Origin: Limonium bicolor
Lineage: Eukaryota; Streptophyta; Magnoliopsida; Caryophyllales; Plumbaginaceae
Assembly (NCBI GenBank): GCA_023374045.1
Contig: CM041777.1
Coordinates: 477,811,594-477,875,593 of the forward strand
Direction of reading: 5' to 3'
Length of the DNA stretch: 64,000 bases
In this document: in pieces, positions 1 to 9,615 of the stretch
How positions within the stretch are numbered: the stretch's first letter is position 1
Layout: the number at the start of each line of letters is the position of its first letter
Translations under genes and position numbers: made by a program
The notes under the pieces: model-generated
The model's database searches: none
What the model was told of the DNA's origin: nothing
What the model saw: the letters and a program-made list of their open reading frames with translations, nothing else

Positions 1-894
1 TTGGGATTATTCTCTCATTCTACACTACACACTCTTAGAGACTGAAACAAGGAGAGAGAGGGACAACTTTGAAGGAGAAAATAAGAAGAAGAGAAGGAAG
101 AAGAGGAAGAAAGCTCACATTCTCCAAGCTCAACCACCTTCAACAATGGCTTTTTTTTCTCTCTCTCTCTCTCTCTCTCTCTTCTTTTATGTATCTCTAT
201 GGCTGAGTAGAACTATTTAGCACTTTGGGATGGTGATTTGAACTTGAATCCCCCAACTAGCTTGTAAACCCTTACTTCATTAATTATTATTGTTTTCTTT
301 CTCTTGTGCATTTAATGCTTTAACTTGATCAATTATGACATTTATGGTGATTCCCAACAACACAAGACTTTGAGTTGGGGGTTGTGACCTAGAGGAGAGA
401 GAAACCCTAGATTGTGCTAGCTTGATTAGTTGGTGTAATTTGGGGCTATTTATGTGGACTTGCAATTAATGCTATCTAGTGATTTGAACTTCTCTTGATT
501 TGAGAGTTGAGAGTATCTAGGTAAGAGTTGGCTCTTCCATGACTTGGAAGGCCATTACAATAGTCCAAATAGACAATTTGAGTGAAATGGGTTCATGAGT
601 GAAGTTGGGGTGATTAGGTGAGAATAACCATCCTAGGGTGCTTCCCATATCAAACCCTTGACAACCAATTTTAGTTTCCATAGTTAAGTTGCAGTTTTTC
701 TTGAACAAAACCACTAAGCTTGCCGCCGGCTAAACTCCCCTTTTACTTATTTATTGTTCTGTTACCGAATACCGAAACTAGGGAGACAAATAATCAATTT
801 CCTGGTGGAATGACACTCGTTATTTACTACTTCGATTGGGTCCACTTGCCCATACTTTGTGATATTGATCTGCATATACATATTTTCTCTAACA
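1..894 (-). other. LTR-like non-coding segment next to copia-1 gag
   Basis: No convincing gene is seen here. On the minus strand the segment begins TGTTAGAGAAAATATG at 894, exactly where the copia-1 gag reading stops being recognisable, which is how an LTR inserted into gag would look. The far end lies outside the window, so neither a second terminus nor a target duplication can be shown. It contains a CT microsatellite and purine-rich stretches like an LTR R/U5 leader. Short reading frames here are taken as chance. The mirror copy is at 39,437-40,329. Confidence 0.4.
151..183. repeat. T8 plus (CT)n microsatellite
   Basis: Eight T residues are followed by about eleven CT units. The mirror (AG)n tract near 40,148-40,172 has a similar length. 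Confidence 0.9.
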
Positions 895-2288
895 GTTACC
901 TATGAAGGAAATGATGAGATCAAGAAGACTCGCACCGAACTACTACTTACTCATTGGGAGCTGTTAAAAAAGGAAGATAAGGAGAGCATTTCTGAAATGC
1001 ATACTAGGTTCACCAAGCTGATCAATGATATGCTTGTGCTTGGAAGAACTATCTCAAATGAGGACCAAATTAGAAAATTCCTTAGATCACTTCCTGCTTC
1101 CTTTGATAGCAAAGTTAATGCTATGCAAGAAGTTCACGATCTCTCAAAAATGTCTCTGGCAGACATGGGGGTCCTTGATGGCATTTGAACTAAAATTACA
1201 ACAAAGAAGTTCAGAAAATTTTAAAAGGGAAAAAGGGAAAGGTATAGCCCTTCAAGTAGCCAAAAATGAAGGGTATGAGTCAGAAAAGGATGATGATGAG
1301 ATGGTCCTTTATGCCAAGAAGTACTTTCAAAAAGTTCTCAAAATATTATGAGAAAAGGAAAAGACTCCAAGGAATCTGACGATCACCAAAGGAATAACAA
1401 TGACAAATGTTTTGGGCATTCAAAACGTGGACACCACATTAAAGATTGCCCGCAACGACCCTGAGAAGATAACGACAGGGTCATGAGACCTATCAGAAAG
1501 ACGTTCAACAAGAAACCAAAGAAAGAAGCCTTTGTTGCCGTATGTGGAGACTCAGAGCTCAGTGGTGACAATCAAACCACAAACAGTGATCATTCAGGAG
1601 ATGAAAAGGCTTATCTCTATCTCGAGGAAATGTGCTTGATGGCTAAAGACAAGGAGATGTTAGAATCAGATGGAGAAGAAGAGAAAACTAAGGTAAACTA
1701 TTCTAAACTTAGAAGGAAAATTCAGAAGGTTGAACTTCTAGGACTCAGAAAATTCTCCCTCGTGTTGGTTAATCAACTAGAGGCACTTGAAATTTAAAAA
1801 TGGAAGCTCTTGGAGGAAAATGAAAAACTAGAGAAAAGTTTAGACAAAGATAAGGTAGTAAAACTCACCAATGCACTAAAGAAACTTCAAAATGATTATT
1901 GTGAAATTCTCGTTGTTCATGAGAGAATGAAGCTACGTAAACAACCTGAGATAGATGAGTTGATTTCTGCTCTCAACAAGAAAGAGAAATAACTAGCGTC
2001 ATTCAATTAAAAAGTGTAAAACTGGAAAATGACACTAGAACACCCATGAGGAATAACAAACGAGCGGTCGGGTACCCATCGAGAACCCATCGACGAGGTG
2101 TCTGTCACCTATGCAGGCAACCTAATCACCATGAGGCCAAATGTCACAGGACACACTTTATGAGGTACTGGCAATTAGAGAAAATTAGGCTAAAATGGGT
2201 AATAAAAAATGATCATAGAACAGAGTCACTTGGTGGAAATGGGTCCAAATATTATTGGGACCCTAACCCCACACAACTAACTTGTTAA
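895..2288 (+). pseudogene. copia-1 gag (UBN2-type) with two zinc knuckles, frameshifted
   Basis: This is the structural Gag of a copia element, which packages retrotransposon RNA into virus-like particles. It begins at about VTYEGNDEIKKTR, typical of the copia gag core, and runs through LRSLPASFDSKVNAMQEVHD. A two-base deletion near 1166 shifts the frame; the mirror arm keeps this stretch open (residues ADMRGSLMAF). A degenerate knuckle, KCFGHSKRGHHIKDCPQ, lies at about 1402-1460, in which the second cysteine is a serine. A Lys/Glu-rich, coiled-coil-like part follows at 1483-1992, and then a second knuckle, CHLCRQPNHHEAKC, near 2100-2150. The N-terminus is missing, replaced by the LTR-like segment. 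Several stops and shifts make it non-functional. Confidence 0.8.
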
Positions 2289-2295
2289 GTGTATA

Positions 2296-2606
2296 ATCGA
2301 GTGAGAGGGGATCCCTGCTGGTACATTGACAACGGGTGCCATAAACATATGACAGGAGACAGGTGGAAGTTCCTCTCACTCAAATAAAGAAGTCTAGGAA
2401 CCGTTTCCTTTGACGACAGCAAAAAGGGAGAAATCATCGGCGTAGGTAAGGTTAGTTTTACTTCAAGTTATGTCATTGATAATGTCAATTTAGTTAATGG
2501 AGTAAAATTCAATTTGCTAAGTGTATCTCAAATTTGTGACAAAGGTAACTCAGCCCACTTCTATTCTACACATTGTAGCATAGTAAGTCTGAGTGGTGGA
2601 AAATAG
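2296..2606 (+). pseudogene. copia-1 aspartic protease remnant
   Basis: The conceptual reading WYIDNGCHKHMTGD near 2318-2360 matches the copia protease signature, usually W-x-D-S/T-G-A/C-S-x-H-M-T. Here the serine after Asp is Asn, which should weaken or abolish the catalytic D-S/T-G triad. The downstream part (GVKFNLLSVSQICDKG) is the usual region linking protease to the pre-integrase domain. An in-frame stop follows FLSLK near 2385. The enzyme normally cleaves Gag-Pol inside the particle. The same damage occurs in the mirror arm. Confidence 0.75.
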
Positions 2607-3549
2607 TTGTTAAGGGGTAAAAGATGGAAAAATGTGTATGTTACCAGTCTAGAGGATATTGCTGGTCTAAACCTTCCATGCTTGACTGCCTCAATAGATG
2701 CCTCCACATTATGGCACAAGAGACTAGGGCATGCCAGCATATCTTTACTAAGAAAACTAGTCAAAAATCAGTTGGTTAGCGGTCTCCCTGAGATTAAGAA
2801 ATCTAAGCCAATCTTTGTGATGCCTGTGTGAGAAGTAAACAAACAAAACCTTCTTTCAAATCAAAGAACATGGTGAGTACATCATTGCCACTTGAACTAC
2901 TTCATATGGACCTATGTGAACCAATGAGAGTTAGGAGTTTTGGAGGAAATTGGTTTGTGTTTGTTATTGATGATTACTCACAATTTGTATGGATAATATT
3001 GATTGCTTCAAAAGATGAGGTCTTTGAGAAATTGAAAGCATTTGCAGGAAACCCAGACATAACTCCATCTCAAAATCAAGGCCCTGCGGTTTGATCATGG
3101 GTCAGAGTTTGATAATCAACAATTCATGGAAATGTGTGACAAACATGGAATCAATCACTCCTTTTCAGCACCTAGAACACCTCAAAAAAATGGGGTGGTT
3201 GAGCACATAAACAGAACATTACAAGAAGTAGCTAGAGCCATGCTGTTGGGGAGCAGTCTTCCTCAAGTCTTTTGGGCAGAGGATGTGGCAACTACTTGTT
3301 ACATCACTAATAAAATGCTCATTCGACCAATCCTCAACAAAAAACCCTATGAACTGCTCAAGGGTAGAAAACCAAGCATAAGCCACCGTAGAATATTTGG
3401 TTGTAAGTGTTATGTCCATAATAACGGAAAATTCCCTAGGAAAATTCGATGCCAGGAATGATTTGGCAATATTCCTTGGGTACTCAGAAAGAAGCAGGTC
3501 GTACAAATCTACAACAAAAGAACTGTGAGAGTAGGAGAAAATGTACATG
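2607..3549 (+). pseudogene. copia-1 integrase, interrupted by element A
   Basis: The gag-pre-integrase motif LWHKRLGHASISLLRKL (about 2710-2760) is followed by an rve integrase core. The catalytic D, D and E appear in HMDLCEP (about 2910), FDHGSEFDN (about 3090-3115) and KNGVVEHINR (about 3190-3215). A frameshift lies around 3090 and a stop near 3461. The reading then meets element A at 3550 and resumes at 11,030, so the integrase C-terminal part is split. The enzyme would insert cDNA into chromosomes. It is not functional. Confidence 0.85.
3545..3549. other. target site duplication ACATG, left copy
   Basis: ACATG directly precedes the element A terminus TGTAGAG and recurs at 11,030-11,034 after the terminus TTATCA. 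A 5-bp duplication is normal for an LTR retrotransposon. The mirror copies (CATGT) are at 29,304-29,308 and 36,781-36,785. Confidence 0.93.
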
Positions 3550-3646
3550 TGTAGAGAGGATAATGTGAGTGGTTGGAACTGACGTATTTAAAACAAATGA
3601 AAAAGAAATTAAAACTCAAAATACCTTACGGGCTGCAAACAAAATC

Positions 3647-3682
3647 CCGGTCGCAGTAGTATAGTAAAGTGGAGGCGACCGG
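3647..3682 (-). other. stem-loop near LTR end (element A)
   Basis: CCGGTCGC and GCGACCGG form a perfect 8-bp stem around a 20-nt loop. The other A LTR has the same stem at 9712-9747. LTR B has CCGGTTGC/GCAACCGG at the corresponding place (14,541-14,575), with both arms of the stem changed together. Confidence 0.7.
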
Positions 3683-4554
3683 ATATCGAACCGTGGGACT
3701 AAAGGGGGATTATCTAATTCCTAAGCGGTGTCACAAAAAGGGGGGATTAATTGACTCGTTTTTATAAATAAAAAGGAAAATAAAATAAAGTGAGTAAAAG
3801 GTAAATTAAACGGGACTCTGGGTTCAGGTTTATATAGTCTGCTCTTTTATGCTATGTCTACCGGTTTTATTATAATAGTTTGGCAAAATTCCTGTTATTA
3901 TCTTGAGGACTAAATCATAGACTCAAAAGAACTCGTTTACCAGAACATGCTCGGTCTAATCCAGATTCGAGCAAAACACATGTAAACGGATTAAGTATGA
4001 GAAATTATATTTGCGTCTGAAAATACTAACTTATTAAATCATAATAAGCTTTCTACAGATTTACGGCTTAATTAACCTGTCTATTTATCACGGATCTGAT
4101 CAAAATAGATTTAGTAAAGCATTTTAATAAATTCATGAAATTTATTAAATAGGCGAGAGATAAGCTTTAATTGTAACAAACTGTATTTAATTGAACCAGT
4201 AAAAAATAATTACATAATTAAACAGACTATAAATTAACCTTCACCCAGAGTATATCCTCTTAGCCTGACATATTAACTGGTAATATGTTGGTCAGAGGTT
4301 GGACAGAATAATAACGTAATGGTTTTTGTGGATGAAAATGGAGTGAGATGGTGATTTTGTGGAGGAAAATTGACATGGTTTTTGGGGTGGAATGAGATAT
4401 CTATTAATGGAGGGTTATAGGTGTATTTATAGTGATAATGGGGTAAAAAGGATGGGTAAGTCGGTGGAAGATGCGTGTGAAAGGATATTAACTTATCCTT
4501 TCATACCATGTCGATGCAGCTCTATTTGCTGATTTTACCGACCTGTCTGAACCA

Positions 4555-4684
4555 GCGTCCAGACCTGCTGGTTGGACATGTCGACGCTGTGCGTAAAATG
4601 CTTCGTCGACATGTGTCCGGACTTGCGTCCGGACCTATAGGGTCGGACATGTGTTGCGTCCGGACCTGCATGTCCGGACGTGTG
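4555..4684. repeat. CpG-rich palindrome cluster in U3 of element A
   Basis: Several overlapping inverted motifs built on TGTCCGGAC and GTCCGGACC lie a little over 100 bp upstream (sense) of the TATA box. The corresponding clusters are at 10,617-10,760, 29,580-29,718 and 35,655-35,795. The copies differ by blocks of about 12-14 nt. Confidence 0.75.
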
Positions 4685-4951
4685 TATTTTTTTCTGCTTT
4701 CTTTACAAACTTCGACAGGCTCCAGATTCTTTGTTTGAGCTCCGATTTGATCCCCGTTTGTTGCGTTGCGAAGCTTGTGAAGTGTACTATGTGATTCCAA
4801 GACCTTTTTCTTCATTTCATACATAAATATATCAGTTCATATCAAAACATAAATCCAAGAAAATTCACATAGCAAGTGGGAAACATTGCCTAAAGTGTTG
4901 CAAGTTATAAGGTATTTAAACCCTAAAAGTCTATATGTTTCACACTTATCA

Positions 4952-4966
4952 AATTCCCCCATACTT
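4952..4966 (-). other. polypurine tract of element A
   Basis: On the minus strand AAGTATGGGGGAATT abuts the first base of the 3' LTR, the expected primer site for plus-strand DNA synthesis. Confidence 0.85.
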
Positions 4967-4970
4967 ATCT

Positions 4971-4990
4971 TTTGCTTGTCCTCAAGCAAA
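4971..4990 (-). other. conserved hairpin upstream of the polypurine tract
   Basis: TTTGCTTG, loop AGGA, CAAGCAAA (minus strand) is a perfect 8-bp stem. The same hairpin lies just before the PPT in element B (16,066-16,085) and element C (49,172-49,191, with a G-U pair). Confidence 0.8.
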
Positions 4991-5358
4991 TCTTTATGAC
5001 AAAATCTTTAAACAAGTTAAACATAAAATAACTAAACAGGGAGAGCACAGAAAAGATTGCTACAAAACTTCTAGATTAAAGGGTACTAGAAACTTCCTTT
5101 TTTTAAGTTTTTGAAAAGAACCTTGAAATCATACAAAAAAAACTATTAAGAAGGAGAAGTAGAATCATAAGAATCCATTTTTTAACCCTGAGCCGATCCA
5201 CTATTTTCTTTCACATTTCCTGAAACGACAAGGGGCATGAAGTAAAATCATATTCCATTATACCTTTCAATGCCACATACTCATGAACCATAATAATGAA
5301 GTTTTTATCATTTAAGTACATAATGCAAAGATACTTCGATTGAAGTTCAATTTCCTTT

Positions 5359-5530
5359 CACCCCAGACTTTTCTCTCCACCCTTGTAGCGGTTTTGGGTC
5401 AACTATCCCAGATATAAAATACCTTAGGTAGCTAGGTGATAAAGCACCCCAAGGAACTTAATAACCAAGTGGACGAGGCCTGCTTAGGATCAGAATATGT
5501 TTGGATCAGAGGAGTACCTTGCCTTGTTCT
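5359..5530 (-). other. conserved ~170-nt 3' non-coding block (element A)
   Basis: This block, bounded by GGCAAGGTACTCC and GAGAAAAGTCTGGGG on the minus strand, recurs at 16,472-16,638 in element B and 49,584-49,752 in element C, in the same position between coding sequence and 3' LTR. It has no open frame. Shared words include GGTGCTTTATCACC, with small changes between copies. Its role is unknown. Confidence 0.75.
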
Positions 5531-5773
5531 TTTTCCACCTTTACATTCCAATTCAAATCCAGGCTCAAAGCTAAAAACAGGGCTCAAATGATAATTATTT
5601 AAGCAATTTCCTTATCAGAATAAATTTTAAAATGGTTGAAAATTTTTTAGTACCCCATAATGTTTGTAGGTTTGCAATATTTCCTCTATGGCTCCCTTTT
5701 TGACTATTTCAAAATTAACAAATCTAAACAAATTGTCAAAAGAGAAAACTTAAGAACAACTACGAGGGTACGA

Positions 5774-5950
5774 GTACTCCCCCACACTTAAGCTCAAGCA
5801 ATGCCCTCATTGCGTAGAAAGAATAAATGACTAAGAGCATGCAATCTGTAAAGGAAATTACACAAAAAAAAGCAGACGGAATAGGAAATATCAGAAGGGA
5901 AAGAGTGTACTCCCCAGAGTTTGCAGAGTGTGCAGAGCTCCCCCACACTT
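5774..5950 (-). other. two extra PPT-like motifs in element A 3' region
   Basis: TAAGTGTGGGGGAGT (5776-5790) and AAGTGTGGGGGAGCTC (5935-5950), read on the minus strand, resemble the true PPT about 1 kb away. The first follows GCAATGAGGGCATTGC, which can form a short hairpin. Similar motifs lie at 16,943-16,975 and 17,170-17,185 in B, and at 50,037-50,071 and near 50,230 in C. Confidence 0.6.
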
Positions 5951-6105
5951 GAGTGCAGCTGTAGAATTACATGAAATGTACCTGTAAAGAATATTCTACA
6001 CAACCAGAAGAACTCAAGTAAAACCCGAATTTCATTATAACATATAAAAGGGAAATATAGTACAAAAGAGAAAACAAAATAAAAGGAAAGGCAAGTGTAG
6101 ATAGT

Positions 6106-6155
6106 GGGTTGCCTCCCACCAAGCCGCCCAGGGTTTAACGTCTCTAGCTAGACGC
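6106..6155 (-). other. GGGAGGCAACCC box after last ORF (element A)
   Basis: On the minus strand a GTCTAGCTAGAGACGTTAAA-type stretch leads into GGGAGGCAACCCA. Versions at 19,871-19,922 (B, just after pol) and 50,426-50,476 (C) share the layout although the surrounding sequence differs. Confidence 0.75.
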
Positions 6156-6338
6156 ATGTTCTTCATTATCCCGGATCAAAAATGAAAGTGGACAATGGTG
6201 TTAACGGGAATATGAATTGGCCAACAAGTAGGATCGAACCACCTGGATCAAAACAAAGTATTACTGCAGCAATTAAATTAGGAAAATACAAACTCCACAA
6301 AACCTGGTTTTGAAGGAGGTGTTTGCTGCAAGAAATCT

Positions 6339-7140
6339 CTAACAGAAAACCGGTGATGGTTGTTTTTCTTCCTTAAACTGGAGAATGTAAACATTCTCCT
6401 CCTGTTGTTGAGCTGGATGGAGGCAAGGTGGTAGTGGTGGTCCTTGCTCAGAGTCGAGGATGTAAATTTCCTCCCCTGGATCGAAAATGAAGGTGGAAGT
6501 GAGCTTCAATGGGTGGGTTGGGCGGTCATTATTTTTCTTTGGAGAAGGGCCCAGATTTTTCAATGGATGACCCTTGGTGCGAGGATCATCTAGTTGTGGA
6601 GACGCCTCTTCAATTTTAAGGATGAAGACATCCTTAACTGCGTTGAACAGCGTAGGGAGAACTTCGGGGCGAATTGTGTCTTCAAATTCTGATCCTGGAT
6701 CAAATGGGAAGGTGGCCTTCTCACTTAGCGAGTTGACTTCAAGTTTCCACCCTACTTCTTTGGTGCACAAGAGGGGAAGGCCGTGATCCTCCAAATGAAG
6801 ATCAAAGTTGGATGGCTCTCCTCCTCCTCAAATTTGAGGATGTATATATCCTCATCTTCTTGGAGAGGCTCATAGGAAGAGCCCTGATTGAATTCAACTT
6901 CAGAGGGAGGTGGCTCCTCGAAGTTGATTGTAGTGTTTTGTTTGGATGTCCTGGCGGGAGTGAGCATTTCCTCCTCTTCATTTTTGTGGATGTAACTATC
7001 CTCATTTTCTGGGTATAGCACAGAGAAGGAGGGAAAATAACGGTAGTTGACTTCAGAGGGAGGACACTCCATGAAGTTGAGGTAGAAGCTGTCCTCTGAT
7101 GGCTTGTCTTCAAGCTCAAGCAGAAGGTTTGATGTTGTTT
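6339..7140 (-). pseudogene. element A ORF2: acidic repeat protein
   Basis: I do not recognise a named family. The readable parts (6752-7072 and 6339-6794, in different frames) are rich in Glu, Asp and Pro and repeat a short unit of the form (E/D)-x-(V/I)-(Y/F)-I-L-x-x-(E/K)-(E/S). Examples are EDIYILKFEEEES, KDVFILKIEEAS, EEIYILDSEQ and ENVYILQFKEE. Spacing between units varies. A related unit, DVYILEFEKE, occurs in element C, so the protein belongs to this group of elements. No catalytic motif, signal peptide or membrane segment is seen. Frameshifts near 6780 break it. The role is unknown; extension of Gag or binding of a partner are only guesses. Confidence 0.6.
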
Positions 7141-7274
7141 GCTAAGGTTCGAACGGGGGTGGTGATAGAGAGTAACTCAAATCCTTAGTAAAGTCGTCCA
7201 CTATATGAACCATTTCATCTCCGGTTGCTGCGATGCAAGGTCTAGTGGACCTTACATCATTTCATTTATCTCAA

Positions 7275-8741
7275 CTAATTTGGCATAGAGCTTAGTTGGT
7301 TCATGTCGAGGTATTCTTCCTCAGCCCGCTGCTCCACTTCATGGACCATTCCACTCTCGGGTTGTTGCTCCCTTTGAGCAAGTGTGATGGGCTGGTCCAC
7401 TACATGAATTGCATTTGCATACTCTCGTGGATTTGGATTGGTTTGTGAGGGGATTTGGGTAGGAGGTCTTTGTTGGATGAGAAGTTGTTGGATTTGGGAT
7501 TGCAAGGCTTTTTGGTCTTTACGAAGGGCTGTGACTTCATCTTGCGTGTCTCGGGTCTTACTCATCATTGCTTTAAACATCTCCTACATTTGGGACATTC
7601 CAGAGTCGGGATTTAAAGGAGGTTGAGTCGGTCGGCTTGAAGAAGCATTATTGCCATAAGGCGGTTGCTCATACTGCCTTTGGCCTCCTTGAAAATTGGG
7701 GTGCATGTTGCGCTGCCATGGTTGTCTGTACCCTAAATTGTTGCCAACAAAGTTTGCTTCCTCTGCTGCTTTTAATTCTTGTAATTGGGGGCATTGTTCA
7801 TAATCATGTGGCCGCCACACTGTGTACAAGATATATCAGAAGATGATAAGGATAGAGGAGCGTAACCTAGAGGGGTTGTAGATGATCGGGAAGTCATCGA
7901 CTTTTCTTTTGGGGGTAGGAGTTCATGGCCATCTGCTCAACTACTTTCTGCAGGGTGCTTACCTTTGTCGCCTGCTGCGCATTGCTCTCCATGAGTTGCT
8001 CGTGGCTTCTCATCAGTTCCTCAAATTTGTTGTCGCTTTCTCCTACGTGGTATAAGCCTGGAGTGCCGCCTCTTGATCCGCATGTAGCCCAGTCTCTGAT
8101 TTCTTCACAGAGGGATTCTATCCCATTCAGGAATTGTTCACTGGCTTTTTCAAAATGTTGACACCTAAGGAAGACAGTACCATCGTTTTGCATTGATTGA
8201 TTAAGCCTTTGTAGAACAATTGAGATAATTGTTCTTTTGTGAGACCATGGTGAGGACACGTCAGCAGTCCTTTGAAACGGTCCCAAGTTTCACAAATGTT
8301 TTCTGACCATGGCTGCTTGAAATTGTAGATCTCAGTAATCATTTCTAACATTCGGCTTGGGGGCAGGAACTTGTCGTAGAAATTGGTGGCCAAATCATCC
8401 CAAGTACCAATGGTACTTGGTGTAAGGCTGTGGTACCATTTACTCGCATTTCCCGTCAGGCTGTGAGGGAACAGGGACAGCCTCGCGTACTGGAGTACTG
8501 CGTTTGTCGCGGTTAGACTGTTGGCATGCTGCAGAAACTTGGTGACATGCAACAGAGCTTCGTCAGGACTAGAGCCATCGAACATGCCTAACTCCTTCAC
8601 GCATCGGATCTGATGATATGGCTTCAACTTTTGCCACTCATCGTATTCGGATTGGGTAAGGTGGGGAAGGATGATGGCGGGCTGTTGTCCTTGATTAGAT
8701 GGCCTGTTGATGTTACGAACTGAAGCTGGTGAAGATGCCAT
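7275..8741 (-). pseudogene. element A Gag (Retrotrans_gag type), frameshifted
   Basis: The start at 8741 (MASSPASVRNIN) lies after a long non-coding leader. The first 200 residues contain a gag core with GNASKWYHSLTPSTIGTWDD and FYDKFLPPSRMLEMITEI, typical of Athila-like Gag. After a frameshift near 8130-8290 the reading continues with a knuckle, CTQCGGPHDYEQCPQL (near 7800), then a Gln/Asn/Pro-rich tail (GGQRQYEQPPYGNNASSSR) and a coiled-coil-like segment (7440-7570). Gag forms the particle and packages RNA. Breaks differ between the arms: the arm 2 copy has its own shifts. There is no pol behind it. Confidence 0.8.
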
Positions 8742-8999
8742 GTCTGCTTCCTAGTTAGATTCTATCACCATGGTGGTTGTGTTTTGTTGAGATCGTTTCT
8801 GCCTTAAAGTGCGCAAAAAAGTTCTCTCGATCTCAGGGATGTAGCTAACCGTATGATTGTTAATACTGTCCGGAAGGCTGTGTGACCTGGTAATAGGCAT
8901 TCACCACTCAAAACAGCAAAAGAAACTTGTGATGTGATAAAATAAATAGAAATAGAAAGAAATATGGAGGGGGAATTTAAACAGCTAAAAAGAAACAAT

Positions 9000-9590
9000 A
9001 ATAAAAAAAAACTTCTCTTTTGTTTTTTTTATGACAAAAGTAAATAAACCGAAAATAAACAAACTTAAGAGAAATAGAAATAAATGCAGTTAAGTAAATG
9101 AAAATAATAAAATAAAATAAAGAAAAAGGACAGAATTAAATTGCTGGAATTTAAATAATAAGGGAATTTAAATGACAGTAATTTAAATGACTAGAAAATA
9201 AATAACTAGAATTTAAATGACAATTAAATAAAGAACTGGAATTTAATTGACTAAATTTAAATGACATAAAATTAAATGGCAGAATATTTAAATGACAGAA
9301 TTTAAATGACAAAATTAAATGACTAAAATTTAAAGGACAATGGAAATTTAAATGACTGGAAAATAAATGACTGTAATTAAATTATTGGAATATTAAATGA
9401 CAAAAATAGTAGTAATCATATAAATAGCAAAAGAAAATGACAAAATAAAATAAGACTGAATTATGAAACAAAATCAATATAGCAAACAAATATTAAAACA
9501 AAATATTAACAGAATAAAGAAAACAGAATATTATAGAAACAAAATATAAAATAATAGGTGAATTATCCGGGCTTAGGGACTAGAATAAAT
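9000..9590 (-). repeat. A/T-rich leader with degenerate ATTTAAATGAC tandem motif
   Basis: Between the PBS and gag lies about 0.85 kb without a gene. Its middle (about 9150-9420) is a run of variants of GTCATTTAAATTCTA (minus strand), spaced roughly 12-20 nt. The mirror copy is at about 30,900-31,200. Other plant Athila-like elements also have long T-rich leaders, but this ordered motif looks like a decayed minisatellite. Confidence 0.8.
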
Positions 9591-9594
9591 CAAG

Positions 9595-9612
9595 TCCCCG
9601 GCAACGGCGCCA
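9595..9612 (-). other. primer binding site, tRNA-Asp type
   Basis: On the minus strand TGGCGCCGTTGCCGGGGA lies three bases after the 5' LTR end. Its complement is the 3' end of plant tRNA-Asp(GUC), CCCCGGCAACGGCGCCA. This primer is usual for Athila-like elements. Confidence 0.88.
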
Positions 9613-9615
9613 TTT

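Larger units (their letters stand above)
3550..4951 (-). repeat. element A 3' LTR
   Basis: On the minus strand it begins TGATAAGTGTGAAAC at 4951 and ends CTGTCTGCA-like at 3550 (CTCTCTACA here). Length is 1402 bp against 1414 bp for the partner LTR. It carries a CpG-rich palindrome cluster (about 4555-4684) and a stem-loop near its end (3647-3682). Confidence 0.92.

Noticed and set aside
280..714. Two 61-65-codon minus-strand frames repeated in both arms
   Set aside because: Identity between arms follows from the duplication, not from coding selection. They lie in an LTR-like segment without a known domain.
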